A DNA stretch of 64,000 nucleotides, from positions 806,001-870,000 of the forward strand of contig NZ_CP091508.1 of the NCBI RefSeq assembly GCF_022870865.1, in the 5' to 3' direction. The position numbers and the translations under genes are program-made. The DNA comes from Uruburuella testudinis. Its GTDB lineage: Bacteria > Pseudomonadota > Gammaproteobacteria > Burkholderiales > Neisseriaceae. A model generated the notes under the pieces. It worked only from the letters and a program-made list of their open reading frames with translations. It made no database searches and was not told the DNA's origin. Below are positions 1 to 10,296 of this stretch, piece by piece. The stretch's first letter is position 1. Each line of letters opens with the position of its first letter.

Positions 1-43
1 GTCTGAAAAGGGTAAGGTTATCAAAGGTTTCAGACGGCCTTTC

Positions 44-146
44 ATATCCAGCCACAAAAATAATCTAACGGTGTTGGCTCGCCTTGCCGTACTCATTGTA
101 CTGCCTTCAGCCCGCCGCCTTGTTTACTTACTTTTGTGAATCGGTA
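44..146. repeat. Correia-like short element (family B), copy 1
   Basis: Begins ATATCCAGCCACAAAAATAA and ends TTACTTTTGTGAATCGGTA, so the ends are imperfect inverted repeats of the family B consensus TATACCCATTCACAAAAATAAGC. The interior has the GC-rich 'CCTTGCCGTACTCA...CTGCC...CCGCCGCCTTG' text typical of Neisseria Correia-type miniature elements. It lies between two oppositely oriented uptake sequences (29-42 and 161-173), which would form a terminator stem for edd if the element were absent; the element may therefore have inserted into a terminator loop. Confidence 0.6.
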
Positions 147-177
147 GAAGCGTTATCCTAAAGGCCGTCTGAACACA

Positions 178-2016
178 TTAAGCGAAATCGCCGCCGAAGC
201 TCATGGCACCGGTTTCGGCGCTGCTGCTCAAGCTGCGGAAGCCGGCAAACAGTTCGCGGCCGACGCCGTGGGCGTTTTTACTCAGATCGGGCGAGGGGAT
301 TTCGCGGGCGTTCCATTCGGCTTCGTCGACCAACACATTCAATTCGCCGTTTTCGGCATCAAAGCGGATCATGTCGCCGGTGCGGATTTTACCGATGGCA
401 CCGCCGAGCAGGGCTTCGGGGCTCATGTGGATAGAGGCGGGCACTTTGCCGGAAGCGCCCGACATGCGCCCGTCTGTGACCAGGGCAACTTTAAAACCAC
501 GGCCTTGCAGAATGCTCAGTTGCGGGGTGAGCTTGTGCAATTCGGGCATGCCGTTGGCGCGCGGGCCTTGGAAGCGGACAACAGCTACGAAATCGCGTTC
601 TAATTCGCCGCGGTCGAAGGCGGCCAAAACGTCTTTTTGGTCGTCGAATACGATGGCGGGCGCTTCGATGATGCGGTGGTCGGGGGTAACCGCCGATACT
701 TTAATCACGCCGCGGCCGATATTGCCTTTCATCAGGCGCAGGCCGCCGTCGGGTGAGAAGGGGTTGGCGGCGGGGCGTACCACATCTTCATCGCCGCTTA
801 CGGCGGGGGCATCGCGCCATTCAAGTTTGCCGTTAATCATAAACGGCTCTTTGGTGTAGGCGCGCATGCCGTGGCCGACCACGGTGTTGACGTCTTCGTG
901 CATCAGGCCGGCATCGAGCAGCTCACGGATAACGAAAGCCAGGCCGCCTGCTGCGGCGAAGTGGTTGACGTCGGCTTTGCCGTTGGGATACACGCGGGCA
1001 AGCAGCGGGATGATAGATGAGATTTCGTCGAAATCGTCCCAGTTGACGATGATGCCGGCGGCGCGGGCAAAGGCGACCAGGTGCATGGTGTGGTTGGTGG
1101 AGCCGCCGGTGGCCATCAGGCCGACAATGGCGTTGACGATGGATTTTTCATCAATCATTTCGCCCACGGGCAAAATGGCGTCGTTTTTCACCGCTTGAGC
1201 CAAGTGTGCGCCTGCTGCGCGGGTGAGTGCTTCACGCATCGGGGTGTTGGGGTTGACGAAAGCGGTGTTGGGCATATGCAGCCCCATCATTTCCATCATC
1301 ATCTGGTTGGAGTTGGCGGTGCCGTAAAACGTGCAGGTGCCGGGGCTGTGGTAGGAGCCCATTTCGCTTTCAAGCAGGGCATCGCGGCCGACTTTGCCTT
1401 CGGCAAACAATTGGCGGGTTTTGGCTTTTGCATCGTTGGCAATGCCGCTGGTCATCGGGCCGGCGGGCACGAATACGGCGGGCAGGTGGCCGAAGCTCAA
1501 TGCGCCGATAAGCAGGCCGGGCACGATTTTGTCGCACACGCCCAGATAAAAGGCGGCATCAAACATTTGGTGCGACAGCGCCACGGCGGTGCTCATGGCA
1601 ATCACATCGCGCGAAAACAGCGATAATTCCATGCCTTCGTAGCCTTGGGTGATGCCGTCGCACATGGCGGGCGTGCCGCCGGCGAATTGTACGGTGGCGC
1701 CGTGTTTGAACGCTTCTTCTTTAATCCAGGCGGGGAAGTCTTGCAGCGGCTGATGCGCCGAAACCATGTCGTTATAAGCTGATACGATGCCGAAATTGGG
1801 GGTTTTTTCTTGTTTCAGCTCGATTTTGATGGCTTCGGGGGCGGCGGCGAAAGCGTGGGCAAGATTGGTGCAACCGAGCTGGCTGCGCTCAAGGCGGCCC
1901 TGGTGGCGGGCGGCACGGATACGCGCCAGATAAGCGCTGCGTGTGGGTTGGCTGCGTTCGATGATGCGCCGGGTAACGGCATCAAGGGTGGGATGGAGGG
2001 GGGTAGGGGTGCTCAT
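178..2016 (-). CDS. edd: 6-phosphogluconate dehydratase
   Basis: 612 aa, normal for the IlvD/Edd family. It dehydrates 6-phosphogluconate to 2-keto-3-deoxy-6-phosphogluconate, the first committed step of the Entner-Doudoroff pathway, in the cytoplasm. The Fe-S cluster cysteines are visible in CDGITQG (about residue 119), VCDKIVPG (about 161) and GTCTFYG (about 228). The frame is open upstream to 2166, but the ATG at 2016 (MSTPTPLHP) is preferred: it follows AAAGG and matches the family N-terminus. It is divergent from zwf with HexR-like operators between them. The partner aldolase gene eda is not in the window and may lie beyond the left edge. Confidence 0.96.
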   Translation of the reverse strand: MSTPTPLHPTLDAVTRRIIERSQPTRSAYLARIRAARHQGRLERSQLGCTNLAHAFAAAPEAIKIELKQEKTPNFGIVSAYNDMVSAHQPLQDFPAWIKEEAFKHGATVQFAGGTPAMCDGITQGYEGMELSLFSRDVIAMSTAVALSHQMFDAAFYLGVCDKIVPGLLIGALSFGHLPAVFVPAGPMTSGIANDAKAKTRQLFAEGKVGRDALLESEMGSYHSPGTCTFYGTANSNQMMMEMMGLHMPNTAFVNPNTPMREALTRAAGAHLAQAVKNDAILPVGEMIDEKSIVNAIVGLMATGGSTNHTMHLVAFARAAGIIVNWDDFDEISSIIPLLARVYPNGKADVNHFAAAGGLAFVIRELLDAGLMHEDVNTVVGHGMRAYTKEPFMINGKLEWRDAPAVSGDEDVVRPAANPFSPDGGLRLMKGNIGRGVIKVSAVTPDHRIIEAPAIVFDDQKDVLAAFDRGELERDFVAVVRFQGPRANGMPELHKLTPQLSILQGRGFKVALVTDGRMSGASGKVPASIHMSPEALLGGAIGKIRTGDMIRFDAENGELNVLVDEAEWNAREIPSPDLSKNAHGVGRELFAGFRSLSSSAETGAMSFGGDFA

Positions 2017-2219
2017 TGTGTCGTTCTGCCTTTCTGGCTGGTCGGTAAATGGAAGCACAATCATGTTTGGCCGCGCATGAATACCATTCATCAAAATAAC
2101 CTGACTGCGTTGTCTGCCTTGCCGGCTGACTTTTGGCTGTTTGGTATTGCGAAGGTTTGCCGGCACGTTTGATATGGCCGTCTGAAACCGCTTCCTTTTT
2201 GCTGATTATAATATAAAGT

Positions 2220-2234
2220 TGTAGTTTAGTTACA
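2220..2234. promoter_or_regulatory. HexR-like operator 1
   Basis: TGTAGTTTAGTTACA fits the known proteobacterial HexR consensus TGTARTWWWAYTACA at 14 of 15 positions. It sits between edd and zwf, the classic HexR targets, and hexR itself is 3.7 kb away in the same cluster. That HexR binds here is inference. Confidence 0.7.
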
Positions 2235-2266
2235 ATCATCAGTTTGAACTAGGTCAACTTTTCTTT

Positions 2267-2281
2267 TGTAATTTTGTAACA
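2267..2281. promoter_or_regulatory. HexR-like operator 2 (weaker)
   Basis: TGTAATTTTGTAACA matches the HexR consensus at 13 of 15 positions. It lies 32 bp after box 1 (centre-to-centre 47 bp) and next to the candidate zwf -10, so it would suit repression of zwf. Confidence 0.5.
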
Positions 2282-2521
2282 TAATAGCATTGAAAAGTGA
2301 CGGGGTGTTTACCTAAGTCAAATAATTTACGGAAAACAACATAGACAAAATCTGTAGTGCCGTGTAGGATTGCTACTAAGTTTGCCGGGGCGGCGGCCAT
2401 GGGTTCAGACGGCATCGATTTGATTGCCAAGCATTTGTAAATAATATAAAAACCGGTTGCCGGCAGCGGCCGCAAGATTTCCATATCGTGTTATAACCTA
2501 TCTTGATGAAAGACAAAACAA

Positions 2522-3979
2522 ATGAATGCACAAACAAACTTTGATTTGGTGTTATTTGGCGCCACCGGCGATTTGGCCATGCGCAAACTGCTGCCGTGTC
2601 TTTATCAGGCGCATGCGGCCGGTCTGCTGCATCCTGAAGGCCGCATTCTCGGTGTCAGCCGCAGTGAATTGAGCACTGAGGCTTTTTTGCAAAAAGTGGA
2701 AAGCGATTCGAAAATCCATGTCAAAACCCATTATACCGATGAATTATGGCAGAGCTTTATCAAGCGTATCCGATATCTGACCGTAGATGCCACCAAAGCC
2801 GAAACGTTTAAAGCATTGGGCGAAGCCGTGGCCGCGCGCCCCAATACCGATAATGTGGTGGTGTATCTTTCTACAGCGCCGAAATTTTTCACACCGATTT
2901 GCGAAAACCTGGCCGCCATCGGCCTCAACAGCGACAAAGTGCGCGTGGTGCTGGAAAAACCGCTGGGCACTGATTTGCAGTCTTCACAAGAAATCAATGC
3001 CGCCGTGGGCGCCTTCTATAAAGAAGAGCAGATCTACCGCATCGACCATTATTTGGGCAAAGAAGCCCTGCAAAACCTGCTGGCGCTGCGTTTTGCCAAT
3101 ATTATGTTTGAGCCGTTGTGGAACAAAAAATACATCAAAAGCGTGCAGTTGACCATTGCCGAGCAATTGGGGGTGGAAGAGCGCGGCGAGTTTTACGACA
3201 TCACCGGCGCGCTGCGCGATATGGTGCAAAACCACCTGATGCAGATGCTGTGTATGACCGCCATGGAAGCGCCGGCCAGCCTGGATGCCGATGCTGTGCG
3301 CGATGAAAAGTTAAAAGTGATCAAATCGCTCAAGCCGCTGACTTCTGCCGATGTTGATGCTGATGTGGTACGCGGCCAATATGCAGCCGGCGAAAAAGAC
3401 GGCCAAGCGCTTAATGCTTATTTAAACGAATATCAAGTGCCGGCCGGCAGCCGCACCGAAACTTATGTGGCGATTAAAGCCGAGATCAACAACGAGCGTT
3501 GGAACGGCGTGCCGTTTTACCTGCGCACGGGCAAGCGTATGGCCGGTAAAGTGGCGGAAATCGTGTTGAATTTCCGCGATTTGAGCAGCCATATTTTTGA
3601 GGGCAGCGCCGCCGCCCCCAACCGCTTGGTGATCGAGCTGCAACCCACCGAATCCATCCGCCTCTATACCCAAGTGAAAACACCCGGCGCTGGCAATCAT
3701 GTGGAAGTGGCGCCGTTGGTGCTGGACATGGGCAAGGCCATCGAAGGCCGCCGCGCCGAAGCTTACGAGCGGCTGCTGTTGGATGTGATCAACGGCAAAC
3801 TGGCTTTGTTTAACCGCCGCGACGAATTGGAGGCAGCATGGGAATGGGTGATGCCGATTATGGAAAACTGGGCGCAGGCCGAGCAGCCGCCGCATGAATA
3901 CGCCGCCAACAGCTGGGGGCCGAAAGCCGCAGAAGAATTACTGGCACGCAACGGCGATGCCTGGCACGAAGCGCAATAA
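2522..3979 (+). CDS. zwf: Glucose-6-phosphate 1-dehydrogenase
   Basis: 485 aa, full length. It oxidises glucose-6-phosphate to 6-phosphogluconolactone with NAD(P)+. The N-terminal Rossmann motif GATGDLAMRKLLP (13-25), EKPLG (145-149) and the active-site signature RIDHYLGKE (173-181) are all present. The AAAACAA before the ATG gives only a weak ribosome site. It is first of the cluster zwf-pgl-glk-hexR-pgi; an inverted uptake-sequence pair at 3992-4031 separates it from pgl and may attenuate read-through. Confidence 0.97.
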   Translation: MNAQTNFDLVLFGATGDLAMRKLLPCLYQAHAAGLLHPEGRILGVSRSELSTEAFLQKVESDSKIHVKTHYTDELWQSFIKRIRYLTVDATKAETFKALGEAVAARPNTDNVVVYLSTAPKFFTPICENLAAIGLNSDKVRVVLEKPLGTDLQSSQEINAAVGAFYKEEQIYRIDHYLGKEALQNLLALRFANIMFEPLWNKKYIKSVQLTIAEQLGVEERGEFYDITGALRDMVQNHLMQMLCMTAMEAPASLDADAVRDEKLKVIKSLKPLTSADVDADVVRGQYAAGEKDGQALNAYLNEYQVPAGSRTETYVAIKAEINNERWNGVPFYLRTGKRMAGKVAEIVLNFRDLSSHIFEGSAAAPNRLVIELQPTESIRLYTQVKTPGAGNHVEVAPLVLDMGKAIEGRRAEAYERLLLDVINGKLALFNRRDELEAAWEWVMPIMENWAQAEQPPHEYAANSWGPKAAEELLARNGDAWHEAQ

Positions 3980-3991
3980 ACGCCGGTTAAT

Positions 3992-4031
3992 ATGTTCAGA
4001 CGGCCTCTATACCGAATCAAGGCCGTCTGAA
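3992..4031. terminator. Uptake-sequence inverted pair after zwf
   Basis: TTCAGACGGCCT and AGGCCGTCTGAA face each other across 14 nt and can form a 12-bp stem. It lies inside the zwf-pgl gap of a same-strand cluster, so it may be only partly terminating. Confidence 0.55.
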
Positions 4032-4059
4032 AGAAAAAACATTATTTAAGGAACTTACC

Positions 4060-4758
4060 ATGAGCTATCAATGGCATTCTCATGAAAACGCCGCCGCATC
4101 AGCTGCCGCGCTGGCCGATGCGGTGGCTGATGCACTGCAAGCCGCGCTGGATAAAAAAGGCGGAGCGGTGTTGGCCGTGTCGGGCGGACGTTCGCCGATT
4201 GCTTTTTTTGAAGCCTTGTCGCAAAAAGATTTGGATTGGGCAAAAATCGGCTTGACTTTGGTCGACGAGCGTATTGTGCCGACCGACCATGCCGACAGCA
4301 ACACCGGCCTGGTGCGCCAATACCTGCTGCAAAACAAAGCCGCCGCCGCACATTGGATTCCGATGGTGGAAGCAGATGCACGCGAAGCCGCTTTGGCGCC
4401 GGAAGCCGCTCTTCAGACGGCCTTGAAGCATTTTCGCCAACCCGATGCGCTGGTGCTCGGCATGGGCGGCGACGGTCACACCGCCTCGCTGTTTCCGCAA
4501 GCCCCCCAGCTCGATAAAGGGCTGGATTTGGCCAATGATGTGCCGTTGCTGCACACCACACCGGTAACCGCGCCGCACGAGCGCATCAGCATGACGCTGG
4601 CCGCCATTCTCAACACCCCCGCTGTGTTTCTGGCGATTCAGGGCGAAGAGAAGAAAAAAGTGTTTGAAGCGGCCGCCCAAGGCTTGAATAAAACCTTTCC
4701 GATCAGTTATGTTCTCAATCAACCAAAGGTAGAATGCCATGTCCACTACGCAAACTGA
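4060..4758 (+). CDS. pgl: 6-phosphogluconolactonase
   Basis: 232 aa. It hydrolyses 6-phosphogluconolactone made by Zwf. The family motifs SGGRSP (41-46), the DERIVP...HADSN segment (69-81) and [13 protein letters not shown] (134-146) are intact. AAGGAA precedes the ATG. It overlaps glk by 20 bp, which implies translational coupling. Confidence 0.95.
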   Translation: MSYQWHSHENAAASAAALADAVADALQAALDKKGGAVLAVSGGRSPIAFFEALSQKDLDWAKIGLTLVDERIVPTDHADSNTGLVRQYLLQNKAAAAHWIPMVEADAREAALAPEAALQTALKHFRQPDALVLGMGGDGHTASLFPQAPQLDKGLDLANDVPLLHTTPVTAPHERISMTLAAILNTPAVFLAIQGEEKKKVFEAAAQGLNKTFPISYVLNQPKVECHVHYAN

Positions 4759-5770
4759 AGCCACTGCCTGGCCGCGCCTGGTTGCCGATATCGGCGGCAC
4801 CAACGCCCGTTTCGCCTTGGAAACCGCACCGCAAAAAATCGAAAAAGTAGAAGTGTTGCCCTGCAATGATTACGACACCGTCGTCGATGCCATCCGCGAA
4901 TACCTCAAGCGGGTGAGCGAGCCGAAAATCAGCCACGCCGCCATTGCCATTGCCAACCCGATTTTGGGCGACTGGGTGCAGATGACCAACCACCATTGGG
5001 CATTTTCTATCGAAACCACCCGCCAATCGTTGGGTTTTGAAACCCTGATTCTGCTTAACGACTTCACCGCGCAGGCCTTGGCGATTACCTGTATTCCGAA
5101 AGACGAGCTGGTGCAGATCGGCGGCTTTAAGCAGGTAGACGATGCCCCTAAAGCCGTTATCGGGCCGGGCACGGGCTTGGGCGTGAGCGGCCTGATTCCG
5201 AGTAAGGCCGGTTGGGTGCCGCTGGCAGGCGAGGGCGGCCATGTGAGCTTTGCGCCGTTTGACGATGCCGAAATCATGATTTGGCAATATGCCAAGCAAA
5301 AATATGGCCATGTGTCGGCCGAGCGCTTTTTGAGCGGTGCCGGATTGTCGCTGATTCATGAAGCCTTGTCAGCCCGCGAAGGCATCAAGCGCCAAAAGCT
5401 CACGCCTGCCGAAATCAGTGAGCGCGCCCTGAGCGGCACATCGCCGCTGTGCCGGCTGACGTTGGATATTTTCTGCGCGATGTTGGGCACCGTGTCTTCC
5501 AATCTGGCGCTCACATTGGGCGCCAGCGGCGGCGTGTATTTGTGCGGCGGCATTATTCCGCGCTTTATCGATTATTTCAAAAGCTCGCCGTTCCGCACCC
5601 GTTTTGAAAGCAAAGGCCGCTTTGATGCCTATCTGGCAGCGATTCCGGTGTATATCGTGTTGAGCAAATATCCGGGCATCAATGGTGCTGCGGTGGCGCT
5701 GGCCAATCATTTGGCGGTTTCAGCTTTGCCCGCCGCGGCCGGACAAACGGCAGACAAGAGTAAAACTTAA
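4739..5770 (+). CDS. glk: Glucokinase (bacterial Glk family)
   Basis: 343 aa. It phosphorylates cytoplasmic glucose with ATP. The phosphate-binding motif DIGGTNARF (17-25), LLNDFTAQA, the [11 protein letters not shown] loop, the [10 protein letters not shown] glucose-contact segment and C-terminal [10 protein letters not shown] are readable. The start overlaps the end of pgl. With the MFS permease at 9.0 kb it offers a PTS-independent route for glucose. Confidence 0.95.
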   Translation: MSTTQTEATAWPRLVADIGGTNARFALETAPQKIEKVEVLPCNDYDTVVDAIREYLKRVSEPKISHAAIAIANPILGDWVQMTNHHWAFSIETTRQSLGFETLILLNDFTAQALAITCIPKDELVQIGGFKQVDDAPKAVIGPGTGLGVSGLIPSKAGWVPLAGEGGHVSFAPFDDAEIMIWQYAKQKYGHVSAERFLSGAGLSLIHEALSAREGIKRQKLTPAEISERALSGTSPLCRLTLDIFCAMLGTVSSNLALTLGASGGVYLCGGIIPRFIDYFKSSPFRTRFESKGRFDAYLAAIPVYIVLSKYPGINGAAVALANHLAVSALPAAAGQTADKSKT

Positions 5771-5995
5771 ACCCTGCGGCCCGACCCTCTTCGGGCTGCC
5801 CGCCGCAATCAGAGAAATGAATATGGAGACTCTCGGGCTGCACGCTTTTCAGACGGCATCACTCAACCTTAAAATCAAATATAAGGCCGTCTGAACAGCA
5901 TCAGAGCGTTTTTGAAAGCAGTTAAAACGGTTTTCAAAGGCTCATACTTTGCAGCTGCAACCGTTGTTTGATTGAAACAACAATTAGGAAATGAC
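5771..5995. other. glk-hexR gap
   Basis: 225 bp without a gene. It contains GCCCGACCCTCTTCGGGC (5778-5797), a short GC hairpin, and an uptake-sequence inverted pair (5849-5895) with imperfect arms. No HexR box was seen here. Confidence 0.5.
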
Positions 5996-6856
5996 ATGAT
6001 GTTAAACAAAATCAGTGAATCTTTAACCAATTTGTCAGGTGCCGAGCGTAAAGTGGCCGAGTGCGCATTGGCCGAACCGAAGTGGTTTGTACATGCGGCG
6101 GTGGCCGAAATCGCCGAACACGCTTCCGTGAGCCAGCCGACCGTGATTCGTTTCTGCCGCAGCCTGGGTTATAAAGGTTTGCCCGAATTCAAGCTTTCTC
6201 TGTCGGCCAGCATCGGTCACGAAGGCATGCCTTATGTGCACGAAGAGCTTAATGCCGATGACGATATGGGCGATGTGACCGAAAAAGTGCTCGGCAACAC
6301 GGCCGCTTCGATTTTGGGCGCCCGGCGCTATTTGAAAGAAACCGATCTCGAAAACGCCATTGCCATGCTCACCCATGCCCGCCGCGTTGAGTTTTACGGT
6401 GTGGGCAATTCGGGAATTGTGGCGCAAGATGCCCAGCATAAATTTTTCCGCTTCGGTATTTCTACTGTGGCTTATGTCGATACCCATATCCAGCTGATGG
6501 CCGCTTCGGTGTTGAGCAATCAGGATGTGCTGGTGGTGATTTCCAATTCCGGCTCTTCGATTGAAGTGCTGGATGCGGTCAGCATTGCCAAAGAAAACGG
6601 CGCCGCCGTGATTGCCATTACCCGCGCCGATTCGCCGTTGGCACAATTGGCCGATTGCGTGCTGAGCGTGATGTCGCAAGAAGACACCGAGCGCTACACC
6701 CCGATGGTGACGCGGCTGCTGCAATTGGTGGTTATTGATATTCTGGCCATCGGCTTGGCCTTGCGTTTGGGCGAAATCGCCAGCCTGCAATTGGAAAAAG
6801 GCAAACGCAGCATCCACAACAAACGCATCGAACACGAAAAGGAGCAACATTCATGA
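5996..6856 (+). CDS. hexR: HexR transcriptional regulator (RpiR family)
   Basis: 286 aa. An N-terminal RpiR helix-turn-helix (about 40-65, [19 protein letters not shown]) is followed by a SIS sugar-isomerase domain (about 125-260, with SNSGSSIEV). In proteobacteria HexR binds KDPG and controls zwf, edd and related genes. The frame opens at a TTG at 5972, but the ATG at 5996 has AGGAA five bases upstream and matches the usual N-terminus. Its stop overlaps the pgi start as ATGA. HexR-like boxes between edd and zwf support the assignment. Confidence 0.93.
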   Translation: MMLNKISESLTNLSGAERKVAECALAEPKWFVHAAVAEIAEHASVSQPTVIRFCRSLGYKGLPEFKLSLSASIGHEGMPYVHEELNADDDMGDVTEKVLGNTAASILGARRYLKETDLENAIAMLTHARRVEFYGVGNSGIVAQDAQHKFFRFGISTVAYVDTHIQLMAASVLSNQDVLVVISNSGSSIEVLDAVSIAKENGAAVIAITRADSPLAQLADCVLSVMSQEDTERYTPMVTRLLQLVVIDILAIGLALRLGEIASLQLEKGKRSIHNKRIEHEKEQHS

Positions 6857-8517
6857 AGCATTTAGAAGATTTGCCGACATGGCGGGAGCTGTGGAAGCAT
6901 TTTGACGCCACAAAAGGCCAACATATGCGCGAATTGTTTGAGCAGGATCCGCAACGCGCCGAGCGCTACTGGGTGGAAGTGGGCGGCATGAAGTTGGATT
7001 ACTCCAAAAACCGCATCACCGATGAAACCCTCGAGCTGCTGATGAAGCTGGCGCGTGAAGCCGGCCTGCCCGAGCGGATGAAACAAATGTTCCGCGGCGA
7101 AAAAATCAACACCACTGAAAACCGCGCCGTGCTGCATGTGGCTTTGCGCAACCGCACCAATGCGCCGATTATGGTAGACGGCGAAGATGTAATGCCCAAG
7201 GTCAACCATGTGCTGCGCCGCATGGGCGAATTTGCGCACGAAGTGCGCAGCGGCGATTGGTTGGGCTATACCAATCAGGTGATTACCGATGTGGTCAACA
7301 TCGGCATCGGCGGCTCTGATTTGGGCCCCTTGATGATGTGTACCGCGCTCAAACCGTTCGGCCATCCGCGCATGAATATGCATTTCGTGTCCAACGTCGA
7401 CGGCTCGCAGCTGCGCGATGTGCTCGAAAAAGTACACCCCGAAACCACCTTGTTTATCATCGCCTCCAAAACCTTCACCACGCAGGAAACCTTAACCAAT
7501 GCGCTCACGGCACGCGAATGGTTTTTAAAACATGCCGGCGACAAGGCTGCTGTGGCCAAGCATTTTGTGGCCGTGTCTACCAATAAAAAAGCCGTGGCCG
7601 ATTTCGGTATCGACACTGCCAATATGTTTGAATTTTGGGATTGGGTAGGCGGCCGCTACAGCCTGTGGTCGGCCATCGGTTTGCCGATTATGCTGTATTT
7701 GGGCGAAGAAAACTTTATCGAAATGCTCAACGGCGCACATTTGGTCGACCAGCATTTCATCAATGCGCCGCTGGAGCAAAATATGCCGGTGCTGCTGGGC
7801 ATGATCGGCGTGTGGTATATCAATTATTACGGTGGCGGCAGCCACATCATCGCCCCTTACGACCAGCATCTGCACCGCCTGCCTAAGTTTATCCAGCAAT
7901 TGGATATGGAAAGCAACGGCAAGCAGGTTACCCTCGACGGCAAAACGGTAGAGCATGAAACCGCGCCGATTATCTGGGGCGAAACCGGCATCAACGGTCA
8001 GCATGCCTTCTTTCAACTGCTGCATCAGGGCACCCACATCACCCCGATTGATCTGATTGCCTCGCTGGAAAAACGCAGCAACCTGCCCGGGCACCATGAA
8101 ATTTTGCTGGCCAACGTGTTTGCCCAAGCCGAAGCCTTTATGCGCGGCAAAACGCCGGACGAGGTGCGGGCGGAATTGCAGGCGCAAGGCATGGATGAGG
8201 CGCGCATCGAAGAGCTGGTGCCGCATAAAACCTTTTCCGGCAACCGCCCCAGCAACCTGATTTTGCTTAATAAAATCAACCCCCGCAATATGGGCAGCCT
8301 GATTGCGCTGTATGAGCACAAAACCTTTGTGCAGGGCGTGATTTGGGATATCAACAGCTTTGACCAGTGGGGCGTGGAGTTGGGCAAACAATTGGCCAAA
8401 ACCATTTTGGCCGAGCTGACCGGTGAAATCGAAGTACAGCCGCACGACAGCTCGACCGCGCATTTGATCAAGCTTTACCGCAATGCCAATTGTGATAAAG
8501 ACAAAGGCGAATGCTGA
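6853..8517 (+). CDS. pgi: Glucose-6-phosphate isomerase
   Basis: 554 aa, typical length. It interconverts glucose-6-phosphate and fructose-6-phosphate. The PGI signatures [15 protein letters not shown] and [20 protein letters not shown] and the active-site [13 protein letters not shown] are all present. GGAG lies just upstream of an ATG that overlaps the hexR stop, so the two are coupled. It is the last gene of the sugar cluster and is followed at once by a family A fold-back element. Confidence 0.97.
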   Translation: MKHLEDLPTWRELWKHFDATKGQHMRELFEQDPQRAERYWVEVGGMKLDYSKNRITDETLELLMKLAREAGLPERMKQMFRGEKINTTENRAVLHVALRNRTNAPIMVDGEDVMPKVNHVLRRMGEFAHEVRSGDWLGYTNQVITDVVNIGIGGSDLGPLMMCTALKPFGHPRMNMHFVSNVDGSQLRDVLEKVHPETTLFIIASKTFTTQETLTNALTAREWFLKHAGDKAAVAKHFVAVSTNKKAVADFGIDTANMFEFWDWVGGRYSLWSAIGLPIMLYLGEENFIEMLNGAHLVDQHFINAPLEQNMPVLLGMIGVWYINYYGGGSHIIAPYDQHLHRLPKFIQQLDMESNGKQVTLDGKTVEHETAPIIWGETGINGQHAFFQLLHQGTHITPIDLIASLEKRSNLPGHHEILLANVFAQAEAFMRGKTPDEVRAELQAQGMDEARIEELVPHKTFSGNRPSNLILLNKINPRNMGSLIALYEHKTFVQGVIWDINSFDQWGVELGKQLAKTILAELTGEIEVQPHDSSTAHLIKLYRNANCDKDKGEC

Positions 8518-8531
8518 TGTGAATAGCCCTA

Positions 8532-8691
8532 GGGTGTCCCGACCATTCGATTTACGGGTGTATTTTGCCCCTGAAAACGCATCTGCTGCGTTAAAAAGCC
8601 TCGCAAGATGTTTAATCTTGCTGCATTTTTTGCCTGGCATCTGCATTTTCAGGAACAAATATCCCCTCATAAACAAATTGTCCGGACACCC
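8532..8691 (+). repeat. Fold-back element, family A (copy 1, 160 bp)
   Basis: Starts GGGTGTCC and ends GGACACCC, flanked by TA on both sides (8530-8531, 8692-8693). The two halves are near-complementary along the whole length around a central CAAGAT...ATCTTG hairpin. It has no coding capacity. This is one of about twelve copies in the window. Confidence 0.85.
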
Positions 8692-9023
8692 TAACCGTTA
8701 CTCTTAAATCATCCTGCTTCATCGGCTTGCCTCGGCTTGAGAAAGTCGGTTTTGTTCAGGCGTTGAAGTGCCAAGCCAGCCGGCTCGTATGGGTCATTAA
8801 GTTTAACGGTTGTTATATTTGTTTGAGCTGTATCAAATAAAGCAAGGCCGTCTGAAAAATGTAAAGAAGATTACGTTCAGACGGCCTTTAAGTATTTGTT
8901 TTACGTTGGAAAATAACAGTATGAAAATTTCAGGAATCGCAGTATGATGCAGCCTGATTTACACAGATTAACCTCAAATACTCAGCAAGTTTAATTTTAC
9001 TACATCAACTAAAGGCAACGACA
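8692..9023. other. pgi-permease intergenic region
   Basis: It holds an uptake-sequence inverted pair at 8843-8889 (AAGGCCGTCTGAA ... TTCAGACGGCCTT), probably the terminator of the zwf-pgi unit, and an AT-rich stretch that should contain the permease promoter. No gene and no HexR box were recognised. Confidence 0.5.
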
Positions 9024-10250
9024 ATGTCTACACAATCGCAAAATCAAAGCAATAATACCGCCCTGTCGGTATTGACCGCCTTGTTTTTCATGATGGGCTT
9101 CATTACCTGCATGAACGACATTCTGATTCCCCACCTGAAAGCTATTTTCAGCCTGAGCTATTTTCAGGCCATGCTGATTCAGTTTTGCTTCTTTACCGCT
9201 TATGCCATCATGTCGATACCGATGGGCAAGCTGGTTGAGAAGCTCGGCTATAAAAACGGCGTGATCGGCGGCTTTTTGCTGACCGCCGTAGGCTGCTTGC
9301 TGTTTTACCCGGCAGCCGGCAGCGCGTCATACCCGATTTTTTTGGGCGCACTGTTTATTCTGGCATCAGGCGTAACCTTGCTGCAAGTGGCGGGTAACCC
9401 CTATGTTACCCTGCTGGCCAAACCCGGCAAAGAATCGGCCACGCTCACTTTGGTGCAGGCATTCAATTCATTGGGCACCACTGTGGCGCCGTTGTTGGGT
9501 TCTGCGCTGATTCTTTCCGATGCAGCCACTCAGGCAACCAGCCAGGCCGAGCAGATTTCTTCAGTGCAAATCCCTTATTTGGGGTTGGCCGGTTTGCTGG
9601 TTTTGCTGGCGCTGTTTGTGAAAATGATCAAGCTGCCCGATGCCCGTAAAATCGCCGAAGCCGAAACCGAGCAAAACCACGACGGCAAAACCAGCGTGTG
9701 GCAATACAAACATTTGGTATTGGGCGCATTGGGCATTTTCTGCTATGTGGGTGCCGAAGTGTCTATCGGTTCGCTGCTGGTCAGCGTGATGGAAGTGACC
9801 GCCGGTTTGAGCCATTCTACCGGTGCCAAATACTTGGCGCTGTATTGGGGTGGTGCGATGGTCGGCCGCTTCCTCGGTTCTGTGGTGATGAACAAAATCG
9901 CGCCCAACAAATACCTGGCCTTTAACGCCTTGATGGCCGTGGCGCTGATTACCATCGCCATTCTGGCCGGCGGCGGCGCAGTATCGATGTGGTCGCTGAT
10001 TGCCATCGGTTTCTTCAACTCGATTATGTTCCCCACCATTTTCTCATTGGCCACCAAAGGCTTGGGCAAATTTACCGGTATTGCTTCCGGCGTGATTTGT
10101 ACGGCCATTGTGGGTGGCGCGATTGTGCCTGTGATTCAAGGCTTTACCGCCGACCATATCGGTCTGCTGCTTTCCTTTGTGGTATCAGCTGTCTGCTACC
10201 TCTACATTGTTTTCTTTGCGGTGAAAGGCCATAAAGCCGATCAGATTTGA
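9024..10250 (+). CDS. gluP: Sugar MFS transporter, glucose/galactose (FucP/GluP) type
   Basis: 408 aa, about 12 hydrophobic segments. The N-terminal FFMMGFITCMNDILIPHLK and the AGNPYVTLLA motif are typical of the fucose / glucose-galactose:H+ symporter subfamily. It should bring hexose across the inner membrane for Glk. It stands alone with its own terminator, immediately downstream of the sugar cluster. The exact sugar is inferred from family and context. Confidence 0.85.
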   Translation: MSTQSQNQSNNTALSVLTALFFMMGFITCMNDILIPHLKAIFSLSYFQAMLIQFCFFTAYAIMSIPMGKLVEKLGYKNGVIGGFLLTAVGCLLFYPAAGSASYPIFLGALFILASGVTLLQVAGNPYVTLLAKPGKESATLTLVQAFNSLGTTVAPLLGSALILSDAATQATSQAEQISSVQIPYLGLAGLLVLLALFVKMIKLPDARKIAEAETEQNHDGKTSVWQYKHLVLGALGIFCYVGAEVSIGSLLVSVMEVTAGLSHSTGAKYLALYWGGAMVGRFLGSVVMNKIAPNKYLAFNALMAVALITIAILAGGGAVSMWSLIAIGFFNSIMFPTIFSLATKGLGKFTGIASGVICTAIVGGAIVPVIQGFTADHIGLLLSFVVSAVCYLYIVFFAVKGHKADQI

Positions 10251-10264
10251 TGTTTGCTGCGAAC

Positions 10265-10293
10265 AAAGCCGTCTGAAAATTTCAGACGGCTTT
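10265..10293. terminator. Terminator of the sugar permease
   Basis: AAAGCCGTCTGAAA and TTTCAGACGGCTTT form a nearly loop-free 14-bp stem followed by TTTTCT. Built from two uptake sequences. Confidence 0.8.
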
Positions 10294-10296
10294 TTC

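Larger units (their letters stand above)
2017..2521. promoter_or_regulatory. Divergent edd/zwf control region
   Basis: Intergenic region between the edd and zwf start codons. A minus-strand -10 TATAAT (2210 to 2205) with TTGTAA (2235 to 2230) upstream, spacing 19, is a candidate edd promoter; the first HexR-like box overlaps its -35. CATAAT at 2280-2285 is a possible -10 for zwf, which would give a leader of over 200 nt. A degenerate family B-like stretch lies at about 2085-2150 and single uptake sequences at 2177-2186 and 2404-2413. No gene is visible here. Confidence 0.55.

Noticed and set aside
7525..8676. 383-codon open frame on the minus strand opposite pgi
   Set aside because: Shadow of a highly codon-biased gene; no family motif and it runs through a family A element.
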